Part shown: piece after piece, positions 1-9,552 of the stretch
How the letters are laid out: each line of letters opens with the position of its first letter
How positions within the stretch are numbered: the stretch's first letter is position 1
Origin: Fonsecaea monophora
Taxonomy: Eukaryota; Ascomycota; Eurotiomycetes; Chaetothyriales; Herpotrichiellaceae
Assembly: GCF_001642475.1 (NCBI RefSeq)
Contig: NW_019174111.1
Span: 1-39,147, forward strand
Direction: 5' to 3'
DNA length: 39,147 bases
The notes under the pieces: model-generated
The model's database searches: none
Seen by the model: only the letters and a program-made list of their open reading frames with translations
What the model was told of the DNA's origin: nothing
Made by a program: the position numbers and the translations under genes

Positions 1-76
1 CTCCCTGCCTCCATCCCTGCCTCCTCCCGACCCTGACGACTAGGGTCACGCGCGTACCAACTACCGTGCTTCCCCC

Positions 77-1075
77 TTACGGGCTGGCAGCGGCAGCGGC
101 AGCGGCCCTCTTGTCGTTGTGCCGTCTCAACTCCTCGGGGGTGACTGGCGGTAAGACGACCCGGATGCCGTGGGTCTTTTGGAAGTGACGTGGGAACGCC
201 CCTTTCCCGGACTTGATGCCCTTGTGGTCTGTGCACAAAAGGCACTTCCACGGGAGAGGGTCGCCTCTCACGTACTCCCCCCACACGAAGCAATCCTGGT
301 CGTCGTGGCCCTGAAAGTTTGAGAAATTTTCATTCTCAACTTTCATGACCCTTAGGCCGGTCAAGCCGTGGCGCTCGCGGAGATGGGCCTGGAGCTTGCC
401 TTTCTCCATGGCGACAAAGTTGTCGCACATGAGGCAGCTCCAGGGCCTCCGCAGCCCGTGCTCGTACCGGCCAAACCCTGTCACCTGGCCACCGGTGAAC
501 GTCGACCAAATGGTGACGTTCGGGCCGTCCTTTCCAACGAGAATGGTTGGCACCACCTCTTCGGCGTCGTTGCCGTTGCCATCGGCAACGTCACCAGCCG
601 AGGTGGCGTCCACCATCTCGGTATCGCCCGAGTCTGTTTCGACCTGCACCTGATCTCCGTCAGTGATATTGCTATGATGTGGGTTGAGACGGGCACCTAC
701 TTCAGGGTCATTCTCCTCCATGGTGCCTGTCATTCCAGGCGATCCAAGTTGAGGATCGGGGAAATTGCCCAAGTCAAAAGACTCGGGCTGATGATGTTGG
801 GGAGGGTACGGTTCAAAAGGTTCAAGTGGAGGATAGACCGAATTTCTCGGTCCAATAAAATCCGGGTGATCCTCCGGATTATTGCTGATGTGGTTTGTTG
901 AAGAGGAAGAAGGATCGTCGAGTTGAGAGAGAAGAAAGATATCGAGTGGCGAGAGAAACATGGAGCCCGGCAGAGGAGGTAAAATCTCATCTTGGCTGGG
1001 TTGTGGTGAATGTGGTGGTGCGGTACAATCCTGCGCTTGGCGGTGGTTGTGTCCATCGTTGTTATTCTGCGCCAT
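77..1075 (-). CDS. Protein with two tandem C2H2-like zinc-finger modules
   Basis: Single-exon gene of 332 residues from the ATG at 1075. The frame stays open further upstream, but this start gives a natural N-terminus (MAQNNNDG). The first ~190 residues are low complexity, rich in Pro, Ser, Asn and acidic residues, and look disordered. The C-terminal third holds two similar modules of about 45 residues. Each starts with an aromatic-Gly-x-Tyr segment (FGRYEHG, WGEYVRG), runs into PW-x-C-L-x-C, and ends with a spaced His pair followed by Gly (HLRERHG, HFQKTHG). The pattern fits a zinc-binding C2H2-like fold. The protein ends in a Lys/Arg stretch and a seven-Ala run, encoded by a GCN repeat near 88-107. 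I do not recognise a named family. A nuclear or DNA-binding role is inference only. Confidence 0.72.
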   Translation of the reverse strand: MAQNNNDGHNHRQAQDCTAPPHSPQPSQDEILPPLPGSMFLSPLDIFLLSQLDDPSSSSTNHISNNPEDHPDFIGPRNSVYPPLEPFEPYPPQHHQPESFDLGNFPDPQLGSPGMTGTMEENDPEVGARLNPHHSNITDGDQVQVETDSGDTEMVDATSAGDVADGNGNDAEEVVPTILVGKDGPNVTIWSTFTGGQVTGFGRYEHGLRRPWSCLMCDNFVAMEKGKLQAHLRERHGLTGLRVMKVENENFSNFQGHDDQDCFVWGEYVRGDPLPWKCLLCTDHKGIKSGKGAFPRHFQKTHGIRVVLPPVTPEELRRHNDKRAAAAAAASP

Positions 1076-1939
1076 TCTGTCGACGGTGAAGTGTGTGAAT
1101 GTGAAGTTCGTGAAGTTTATGGCCGAGCTGAATTTCAAGAAACCCGTGATTTGTCTCACTGTTCAGTGTATGGACTTGGTCTTTTGCTGAGCTGTGTCGT
1201 GGAGGTCTACCTCAACTTTCAGAAGCGAGGCCACCTGGAAAGGAGAAGGGTCGCTTTGCTGTTGCCGGGATGTTGCAGAGGGTTGCAATGCTCGGTAAGG
1301 AATAGCAGGGTAAGACCCTGCAAAGCGTGCACGCCAACACTGACTCTGTCGTCGACTGACTTTGTATGAGAACAAGACGTTGTACAAGTCTGGGCAGATG
1401 TCGTCCCACGATGTGAACAATAGAGTCGAAGCTTGGATAAAGAAAAGAGCTGATCAACAAGAAGCGGATGTGGTGAGCTTGGTCCTGGAAGGCGTGAGTG
1501 TGGATGATCAAGTTTTCCAAGTGCGCAGGGACTGATCAAAAGTTTTTGTGCTCGGCGAAAGAAAGGGGGAGCGCTGGACCACTGCGGCAGTCACATACTG
1601 GGGAGCGTTCAATCCTTGACGGCGATGAGGTGAGACGTTTCTAGCTGATCGGATCGACACATGCGCGAAGCGGCGTCGAATGCATTGAGCAGCCATCCCG
1701 GCAGTGGAATATCCCAAGACCAAGTATAGGTCCTATACGCGAGACAGCCGTGCATATTTGCACCTCCTATACTCTTCAACTATTGCATTAGGGATCTGGG
1801 AAGCTGGTGAGTTGAATGGTTCAAGAGATAGCAACAGAACCAGGAGTGACGACAGGACACATCTTATCAAGCAGCTCGACTACTGGTCGACAGTCTTATT
1901 GCTAAGCGGCCCATGCTCCAAGCGTTTCAGGCACAATTC
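1076..1939. other. Intergenic region, no gene seen
   Basis: Upstream of the finger-module gene and downstream of the HNH gene. Only short frames without family features are present. Confidence 0.6.
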
Positions 1940-2689
1940 TCAAGTCTTCTTCCAGCGGACACGTCGGACCCATTGGGCCCACTTCTGGACATCGTCTCTC
2001 TGACATATGAGTTCAACAGTATACCATTCTCGGGCAAGCTCTTCGTTGGAGGCCATCTGATGGACGAAGTTGTGGCAGGCTCGACACAGCCATGCCACGC
2101 TGTTCAACAGTCGTTCCTCATGCCAATTTCTCTTGAGTACTTTGGCATGGATTTGCTTTGGTATCAGATGATGGTAGGTCAATGGAACCCAGTCTCTCTC
2201 GCAAATCTCGCAAAACCTTGTCCTCGTTTCTGACCATTTTGGCGGCGGCGTTGTTACCGCAGAAATGTAGCCAGAAAACACCGGAGCCATGAACGACTGG
2301 ATGTCGGTCGTGGGTGGTCTGATCAGCCCGTATGCCACGAGACTGTCGCTGATGTCTCCTGGAAGATGAGCACAGAGCTCTTCAAGGACGGTCATGGTCA
2401 ACGGAAGGGACCATTTGTCTGCGTGCACATCGTCATTCTGAAGCGCATGATAGGAGAGTTTCCGGAATGGCTCCGGCAAACTCTCGAAGATATCAGCGGC
2501 CAGATAATCTGAGAAGTCGGCCAGCTCAGAGGGATCAGGCTTCGGTGGTTCCGGCTGGTTCTGTCGGGCTTTCTTGCCTATGGAGGGACGTGTGGGGGCT
2601 TTGCTGGTTCCATCAGTTAGCTTGTCCACCACATGTGAGAACAGACAGTCTCTGAAAGCATCAAAGTTGCCATGATCATTGTCTCCCAT
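1940..2689 (-). CDS. HNH-domain protein (fungal HNH nuclease-like family)
   Basis: Reading frame of 249 residues from the ATG at 2689. An in-frame ATG at 2791 would add 34 residues, and the start is not settled. The last ~90 residues form an HNH domain: a CEIC pair, then TYHHLIPK with the HH pair, then WLCRACHNFVH with the second Cys pair and the last His. The rest of the C-terminus (EELAREWYTVEL, then W and Arg/Lys-rich residues) is typical of a common Pezizomycotina family annotated only as HNH domain protein. The middle has a basic, Pro-rich linker. Zinc and metal ligands all appear present, so nuclease chemistry is possible, but no substrate is known. It stands alone, between the finger protein and a Zn2Cys6 regulator, all on the same strand. 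Confidence 0.75.
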   Translation of the reverse strand: MGDNDHGNFDAFRDCLFSHVVDKLTDGTSKAPTRPSIGKKARQNQPEPPKPDPSELADFSDYLAADIFESLPEPFRKLSYHALQNDDVHADKWSLPLTMTVLEELCAHLPGDISDSLVAYGLIRPPTTDIQSFMAPVFSGYISAVTTPPPKWSETRTRFCEICERDWVPLTYHHLIPKQIHAKVLKRNWHEERLLNSVAWLCRACHNFVHQMASNEELAREWYTVELICQRDDVQKWAQWVRRVRWKKT

Positions 2690-3256
2690 TGGGATTGAAG
2701 TATTGCAATTGAGCTCTACGGCATTCTTCACGAGGAGCACAAGAGGGCAACCCAAGATGACGTTCAAGCATTCTCTCCACCCAGGCAGCATCCAGAAAGT
2801 TTGGCGAGATCCTACGACGCGAAGGCACGTGGACAACTACTGGCTCATCCACGTGACACATTGTACCAATGCACTTCGTATCTCGTATAAAGTGAAGCAA
2901 GGGGTCAAGGGTCCATGCGCAATATCTTTTTAGACCGTATCAATTATGTCTGCTTGTAGCTCTTGAGGAGAAGATGTCCATTTATGCTGGTGATCGCCAG
3001 AAGCCAATTTATGACGGTAAGAACATCCATACAGTGCGACAACAGTCCGTTGTCTGCCTCACTCACAGGCCATGCCATATCCCGCCAGCACCAAAAAGGT
3101 GATCAAGCCTTGGTCGAAGCTCACTTTTCGTCCATCGACGTGAATAGCTGGGACGCTATTCTCCAGCCGCATTAGTCCCAGCTATATCGTCAAGACAACC
3201 CTCATTGAATGTCATCAATCATTACAGGATGGACAAAAGTCGGTCCTCAAACATGG
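2690..3256. other. Intergenic region, no gene seen
   Basis: Upstream of the HNH gene. The in-frame ATG at 2791 means the first 100 nt may be coding. Nothing else was recognised. Confidence 0.5.
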
Positions 3257-5535
3257 TCACCAGAAGCCATTTGTCCGGACAAACCTCTCCTGGTGTTCCT
3301 TCAGACTGGCCCAGTGAACCAGCTCCTCGTCTTCAATCTCCTCGGGTGTCCGTAATATGCCAGCGTTTGCATCCGCGACACCCCTGAATCGGCCAGGACC
3401 TAAGCGTTCCAATTTGGAGAGGATGTCAAGAAATACGTGAAGATAAGCATTCACGCTCTCAGAGTCGAGTGTGGGCATGACGCTCATTCTGGCGCGTTTA
3501 GTCTCGAGTAGAGTCGATGCGACGGTCCGGATCTTGTTGCACTATTTCCAGTCAGTAGAATTCCTGCAGGGAAGGAAACCGATGACTTACAAAGCTCATT
3601 CCGTTGGGCTCCATGTTCACCTGGTTGATGCTCTTAAGAAGTAGAGCCATGTCCCTTACAATGTCTTCTCGTTCGACAGCCATCATCTGTTCTCCTGTAT
3701 CCATCATGCTGTCACTAGGTGTGCGACCTACAATCTGTCGATAGCTGTGTTCCATGCCGGTCGTCACGATCCCTGCCGTGGGGGACGAGCTTGCGACTGA
3801 CTTGTCTGACGGAAACGTCGATTTATCGCGGTCCACTATCTCGTAGAGGTTCCAAAATCTCTCCACTAGATATGATCTCGACGATAGCTGCGTGGCGTAT
3901 ACATTGGCTTTCTGGATCTCAAACTGAATTGCTCTCTTGGATGGCATGGAAAAAGACGCACGGGCACTCACTGGCGTCGTGTGCAGATCGGCCTCGCCTT
4001 CCTCGCGATCATTGAAAAGGTGGGAATATGCTGATATATCGGCTTGGGTAGGAGGCCACTCACCGAAACCATTGGCCGGGTTGAGCTGCAATTCCTTCGG
4101 TGCATCTCGCGTAGCATCCTTGACATGTTGAAGAGCGCGGCGAATGATTTGCCGTTGACGATCCCAATCATAGATGTTGTTTGCTCCAAATGCCATTTCC
4201 AGGGCAGCCAGAAAGTGAAAGGCTCGGAAAACTTTGACGTTGAGGTTGAAGCCGACCATTTCAGACACGACCCCTCGGGGTTGCGGAAATATCTGCGTTT
4301 CAGTAATGTACTCGTCATCTACCTCAACCGGGAGTGGTGGAAGCATCTCCGCATGGGACACAGGAGGCATGAGCAAGTCACCCTCGGCCTCGTCAAGTTG
4401 TCGAGCAGACATTGCGCCCACAAACAACAGCCAGAACAGCCGCCGACCGGACTCCTGATAAATGTAGTCAACAAGTGGGGTCCTAGGCATGTCGGCAGGG
4501 CCATACGCTGCTGCCGGTGTTGCACCTGGCCTATGAATTTCTGGCCGATGGAACTGCAACTCCCGCATGATTATGGTGCATTCGCCGAGATAGAGTCGCA
4601 TGCGTGCGATATCTAGGACATAACCAGCGGCCAACCCTGTTAGATAGCTCGCAATCGCGTCGTACAGGTTCATCGGGCGATCCATATACCCGAGGCCGCG
4701 AGCTTCGACGAAGACTTGATGACACCGATCGATCAGACTTCCTGCGTTTGGGAATTGCGACTTTCCTGGCTCTGTGACAAAGAGTTGTCGGGGTCGTCTT
4801 GGAAAACTAGCCACAAGGCATTCAACCATGGCAGCAATGAGTGCCAGGAAGTTGTGATTTGTTCTGTCCTCCCTGGCTTCAAATGATCGTCGGAATGTGG
4901 GTTCGTGTGGGAGAGGTATCAGTGGATGGATATAAGTAAAATAATCGTCCAAAAGGATCTTCAAGGTCGGTAGGTCACATATTGACTCGGCGGACAGCGG
5001 AGTCGGCGCGGCGAGGGCAGCCAGGCTGTAGGCGGCATCATGAGTTGGAGAGCTTCTTGAACCGTCAAAGTTAGCACCCTCGAGTTTCTGTCTCTTGATG
5101 GCTTCGGCGTGTCTGTTGGGCGGGCCACGCCGTCGACTCGGCCGGTCGAAGGTGCAGGGAATGTCGAGAGCGGCGCATGATTTGCAAGGAGGACCAGTTT
5201 CGTCGCACTTAGGGTATTCATCAGCGCGTGACCTATGAAGGCTGGGAGGAAAGAGGGTATTGGCGCAGACGTACCTTGACCTTGCGCACACTGCAACTAT
5301 CACAGGCCTTCCTGAGACGGACTTTGGGTTCTGAAGAACCTGACGACTGTGGTTTCGAGGTTTCTCTGGGTTGCGGTTCTGGTTCAGATCGCGCTACAGG
5401 GAGAGGGACTTCGAATTGGTTTGTTGGGTACCCCGAGGGGATCTGGTATGCGGTGGGATCTTCGTATTTATAGGCGTTACTCGCATCCTGCGACTGGGAT
5501 GACGAGTAAGGGCCTTGCGGAGAGATGGAAGCCAT
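3257..5535 (-). CDS. Zn2Cys6 fungal-specific transcription factor (720 aa)
   Basis: Three exons: 5535-5275, 5207-3591 and 3541-3257, with introns of 67 and 49 nt. The first intron splits the zinc cluster exactly after RKVK. The join restores Cys78, 81, 88, 95, 98 and 105 (C-x2-C-x6-C-x6-C-x2-C-x6-C), followed by a basic linker (PSRRRGPPNRHAE). The second intron has a TACTGAC branch point, and its removal joins MSF to CNKIRTVASTLL. Downstream lies a fungal_trans middle homology region with a helix around LLDDYFTYIHPLIPLPH. The final exon carries a well-formed helix (NAYLHVFLDILSKLERL). The N-terminus is a Ser/Pro/Gln-rich 70-residue stretch. It is a nuclear DNA-binding regulator. Its targets are unknown, and no adjacent pathway genes point to them. 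Confidence 0.88.
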
Positions 5536-6975
5536 TGAGAATAAATTCCTATCTTCCAGTCTCGGTGTTGAGCAAAGCAGAATCCACGGGTGAATGTCGG
5601 CACATAGTATGGAGTCTTTGGCACAAGGTTCCCTGGGGGTTTTTGAGATGTCGGCGAGGTCGGAAGTAGGAGCAGGTGGACTACTACTACATACCGAGAT
5701 GGCTGGTGGTGGGAGCGCGACATGCGTAGGCCAGAGGTGGAGAATTTGGTTGATCCAGAGAACCGAGGGTCAATAATAATCACCACTTGGCCCAGATCAC
5801 GGCAGACCCTGTCACTTCCGCCGCCACTGTTCTTCTGCCCTCGGCCAGAGTTCCTTCACTCGTAGTCGCCTGTGACTGATTGCGGGGGAAGCAGCCTGAA
5901 CTTTGGGGAATCGCGGCGGTGGTGAAGGGCTTGTCTTCCGGAATGAGAATTTGCGGTGCTGACAGATTCATGTCAGGTGTGAGAGGCGTTCACAGTTACA
6001 AGACTGAACAATAATCACTGAAGAAAGGAGGAGGAGGAGGAATGCTTCTTGTAGGGAGAACAGAGTTGGAAGGTGACATCGCGATACATATGTAGTCGAG
6101 TCGATGGTATAGATGTATCTCACCATGTTTACCACTGACAGTCCAATAGAGGTATGTGGTTGGGCCCAGATTGACTTGGGATCTGGGGCGGCGGGATGCC
6201 AACATGGGCGGGGTCAAGGTGCCTAGACTGCTTGTACAGGGACTCTGAGCCTAGGAGTGCCCCTGTACGAGCACATGCAGGAAGCTCCAGGTGGAGGGTT
6301 GGGCATGGCGAGCCACTCCCAGTGGGCTATGGTCCCCCAGGCGGAAATTCCCCCTTGAAATCTATGTACGCAGGATTACCTACATAGTCCTGGAGGTCGC
6401 TTGTGGGTGGCATGAAGGCCATGCAATGATGACTCTGTATATATTATTCAATATTACCCGCCGCACAGCAGTCGAACTCTCAGTAATCCTCGAGAAATCT
6501 GAGAGTGCATCGAGCTAGGCATCACCATCGACGTCCACCACTTCTCATTCAAGCTCAGCTTGAAATATATGCATAATGTGCAGCCATGAAATTTTTCCAA
6601 AACCTCCACAATCTCGAAGCTGTATCAGCAACAGGAGGTTCCGGGGTAAGTTGGCAGCTGTCGAAAACGATTCATCCCTCTGTCCTCTGATTTCCCCTCC
6701 AGCAACCACGGTCATTATCGTTGACAGAGTGAATACAGAGGAAACTTCAGTTTTGAGGGAAGGAAGGAAAAATTGAAACACCAAAGCTCCACGAGAAATA
6801 CAAGTGCATGTGGGACACAAGGCTAAGGCTTGGCAACGAGGCTGACAATTTACAATCTTCTATTGGCTGTGTGACATCACCACCGCGCATCTCGTTCCGC
6901 TCGCTGCCTGTGACTTTGCACATTTTCCCCCTTGCGTTTCTCGACCAGTTCCATAGACTACCTTTTGCAGTGACA
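5536..6975. other. Divergent promoter region, no gene seen
   Basis: 1.4 kb between the Zn2Cys6 regulator (-) and the RRT8-like gene (+). It holds the inverted repeat at 6231-6271. Open frames here are short and lack family features. Confidence 0.6.
6231..6271. repeat. Imperfect inverted repeat in intergenic DNA
   Basis: Left arm CTTGTACAGGGACTC (6231-6245), loop of 9 nt, right arm GAGTGCCCCTGTACGAG (6255-6271). The arms pair with one mismatch and a 2-nt bulge. It lies ~705 nt upstream of the RRT8-like gene. No role is evident. Confidence 0.5.
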
Positions 6976-7846
6976 ATGGCGGCAGATGGGCAGTCAAGGA
7001 TGTGTTTCACACTATGGGATGCCGTCTGGCTCTACCCTTTGAAGGTAAGTCTATCAGCCAGGGATATTACCATGTCTAACTTATCTACTGTACCAGGGCA
7101 TCTTCTATTTCCTCTTCCACCCCTACCTCTACCCTCTATTCAAGGCGCGACTGATCCCCATCGTGCTTCTATCTGCATTCATCTACGCCAACCTTTTCCT
7201 CTGGACATTTCTCCCACAAGTCGCGTTCCTGGCCATCTTCCACGGAGCAGGAGCATGGGTGAATGCAACGTTTCTCGTGCTCGGTGAAGGTGCCGCGATT
7301 GTTGCTCTTCTCTTCGAGGCTTTCTTCGTTGACGAGACTTTGGTGGATACCTTTGATGCCGTCCTTATTGACCAAGGGCTGGCAGATCTTGTCAATGATG
7401 GCCGTACACTTCATCCTATTGCGCAGAGCTCTGTGCAAATGCTTGGAAAGCCAACATCGTCCGCGATTTATGCTCCGTTCAGTTTCCGCCAAATCGCCGA
7501 GTTCATCATTCTTCTCCCGGTGAACCTCGTTCCATTTGTTGGCGTTCCAATATTCCTCCTCTTAACTGGGTATCGAGCCGGCCCATTCCACCACTGGAGG
7601 TACTTCAAGCTACGGGGGTTTTCCAAGAAAGAAAGACAAGAATACATCAGGAACCGTCAGCTCAAATACACGTGGTTCGGCGTGGTGACGCTGGTGTTGC
7701 AGCTTGTCCCCGTGCTCAGCATGTTCTTCCTGCTTACTTCTGCAGCCGGGAGTGCGTTATGGGCAGCCAAAATGGAAAAGGCACGTCGATCTAGAGAAGC
7801 CGCCATCACTCCCAACCCCGAGCCCTATCAAGATAATGTAGCATGA
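6976..7846 (+). CDS. RRT8/EI24-like integral membrane protein (272 aa)
   Basis: Two exons, 6976-7044 and 7097-7846, with a 52-nt intron that has a TCTAAC branch site. The join gives WLYPLK followed by GIFYFLFHPYLYPLF, which matches the start of the fungal family annotated as outer spore wall protein RRT8-like (EI24 domain). Hydrophobic segments lie at roughly residues 25-60, 65-95, 150-180 and 215-245. A conserved-looking central part (FHHWRYFKLRG) precedes the last membrane segment. The C-terminus is short, hydrophilic and rich in Arg. Yeast relatives (Rrt8, Lds1, Lds2) are linked to spore wall and lipid droplets; transfer of that role here is inference. It converges with the HAD gene, and only 26 nt separate the two stop codons. 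Confidence 0.82.
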
Positions 7847-7872
7847 CCCACGGTTGTCACGCAGCACTCTCC

Positions 7873-8631
7873 CTATTTGGAGCCTGCTGCATGCCGCTCA
7901 ACGACGTCGGCTACCTCCTCCAGACTTCTTACCACTACGGTCGGGCCAAGTCCTAAGCTATCCTGCCATCCTGTCCCTGATCGATCCACCCATGCAGCTT
8001 GCATGCCCACAGAGCGAGCACCCACAACATCAAATGGATTTCCCGACACCAGCCACAATTTGTCTTCTTCGCCCACCTTGTTGACTTGCTTTGCCAAGTA
8101 GTTATACACCTCGGGTGCGGGCTTGAATACTCTGACAGCATCCACAGTGACAAGGTCTTTGAACACTGAAGAGTTGAGATCATTAGACTTGTTGACCGAG
8201 TTGGAGACCATGGCCTTGGTCCCGTTGGAGAAGACGACGCATTTGATGTTTGGGTTATTCTCCAGGCGCTTCAGTGCTGGGTTGACATCTGGAAAGGTGG
8301 ATAGAGAGTCGTATGCTTGCATGAGCTTGCCAGTCTGAGCACTATTGAGACTCAAACCATGCTCAGCCAGTGCATGTCCGAGAGATTTCTGGGTCACGTC
8401 TGAAAAATCCTGATATTGTTCTTGAGGAGATCAGCGCCAACAGTCCGTGTGCCACATAGTCCAAGACCTACTCATGCTGTTCAGCCTCCATGTATATTCC
8501 AGCTGATACTTTCGCCAGACTGCAGCGATGGAGGCGGCCTTTTCCTGGCCAAAGTGTGAGGCTAATTCTTTGGCGATGCTCTCTGTCGACAAGAGAGTGC
8601 CGTAGAGATCGAAGGCTACTACGATGCTCAT
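7873..8631 (-). CDS. HAD-superfamily (S)-2-haloacid dehalogenase-like hydrolase (235 aa)
   Basis: Two exons, 8631-8472 and 8420-7873, with a 51-nt intron. The join gives LNSMKQYQDFSDVTQKSLG in frame. All HAD motifs are visible: motif I is AFDLYGT with nucleophile Asp8, motif II is FSNGT (Ser118, Asn119), motif III is Lys153 in FKPAPEVY, and motif IV is VSGNPFDVVGA with Asp184. The DxYGT form and the SGNPFD motif are typical of L-2-haloacid dehalogenases (haloacid type II), which displace halide from short 2-halocarboxylic acids in the cytosol. Many fungal members have no proven substrate. The ATG at 8631 (MSIVVAFDLYGT) is preferred; another in-frame ATG lies at 8655. It stands alone, with no neighbouring catabolic partner. 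Confidence 0.88.
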
Positions 8632-9552
8632 GACTCTTTTCTCTGCTTGCGTCAATGGACACTGCTGCTACCGGTGATGGTGATGATGCTATGATCTGGT
8701 CCTCGCTACTTTGGAATGGGATCGAGTGAAAGCCCTAAAATGCTTCGGACAAGATGCCGAAGACTTTCAGATCGATTCCGAATCAACCCCGCGATTTGTC
8801 CCCCAACCAATCCAAGTCTGCAAGGTTCTTTGCTACTGAACGCCATTGACGCGTACCTTTCGATCCTCGACCTCTTATGCCACAATCTGGGAGACTACGA
8901 CCATGCCAAGTGTACTGGTAGACGATATATGTGGCGAATCCAGTCGTTCTGTTTAGACGTCGACAACGGAGGTCAAGCTTAACTTTCCAGCATAGCTGCG
9001 ACCGTTGATTTTCTCAGCCACCATAGAGCAACCAGCCTGAGCACGCTAATCCATCGTCAAAAAGAGATGGCGAGACCACGAGAGATGTGCCTTGGCTCAT
9101 GCAAAGCAGTGATTCAGCTCTAAATAGATGGGCGATAGGTGCATCTCCAGCACTTGTCAAAATACGGCACGAATACCGAGTCAGCTGAATCGCTATGGTC
9201 GTCTGGCCACTGAAAATGCGTATTGGTCTACTAGCTCGAATTAGCACTGATTCAACGTCCACTGGAGTCGAATCCCCACTGACTCGCTCAGAACCCCCTA
9301 GCGCTACATAGGAGCCGTGGAGAGGACACAAGGATAGGACAAGCGCATTATGCACGATTCAGCCTGGGAACTGTGTTGACCCCATGGGGTGCGCAACATG
9401 GGTGAACGTCCTAGGCCACTTCGATAAAAAGGTCCAAAGCTCTTCCCAGTCGCCGTACTGTGGAACATGAATTCTCCCGAGTTGTTTCTTACGAGACTCG
9501 TTTGGCAGCGCAAGACTTCATCGTGCCACCAAAACACCAGTTCAGAAACGAA
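8632..9552. other. Divergent promoter region, no gene seen
   Basis: Between the HAD gene (-) and the TRI12-like transporter (+). A 88-codon frame at 8716-8982 has no recognisable feature. The palindrome at 9379-9390 lies here. Confidence 0.55.
9379..9390. promoter_or_regulatory. 12-nt perfect palindrome upstream of the TRI12-like transporter
   Basis: ACCCCATGGGGT, centred about 168 nt upstream of the ATG at 9553. It could be a regulator site, but no second copy was found upstream of the P450 or the SDR. Confidence 0.3.

Noticed and set aside
5394..5786. 130-codon frame upstream of the first Zn2Cys6 regulator
   Set aside because: It overlaps the real first exon in another frame and has no domain or composition typical of a protein.
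8716..8982. 88-codon frame between the HAD and transporter genes
   Set aside because: No recognisable family, signal or motif; likely chance.
9221..9245. GGTCTACTAG, matching part of the reverse complement of element copy B
   Set aside because: The outer CGG and CCCCG parts are missing, and a 10-nt match is expected by chance in a window of this size.
9460..9552. Upstream extension of the TRI12-like transporter
   Set aside because: The frame is open, but its first codon is GTG and no ATG occurs before 9553. Nuclear genes of fungi rarely start at GTG.
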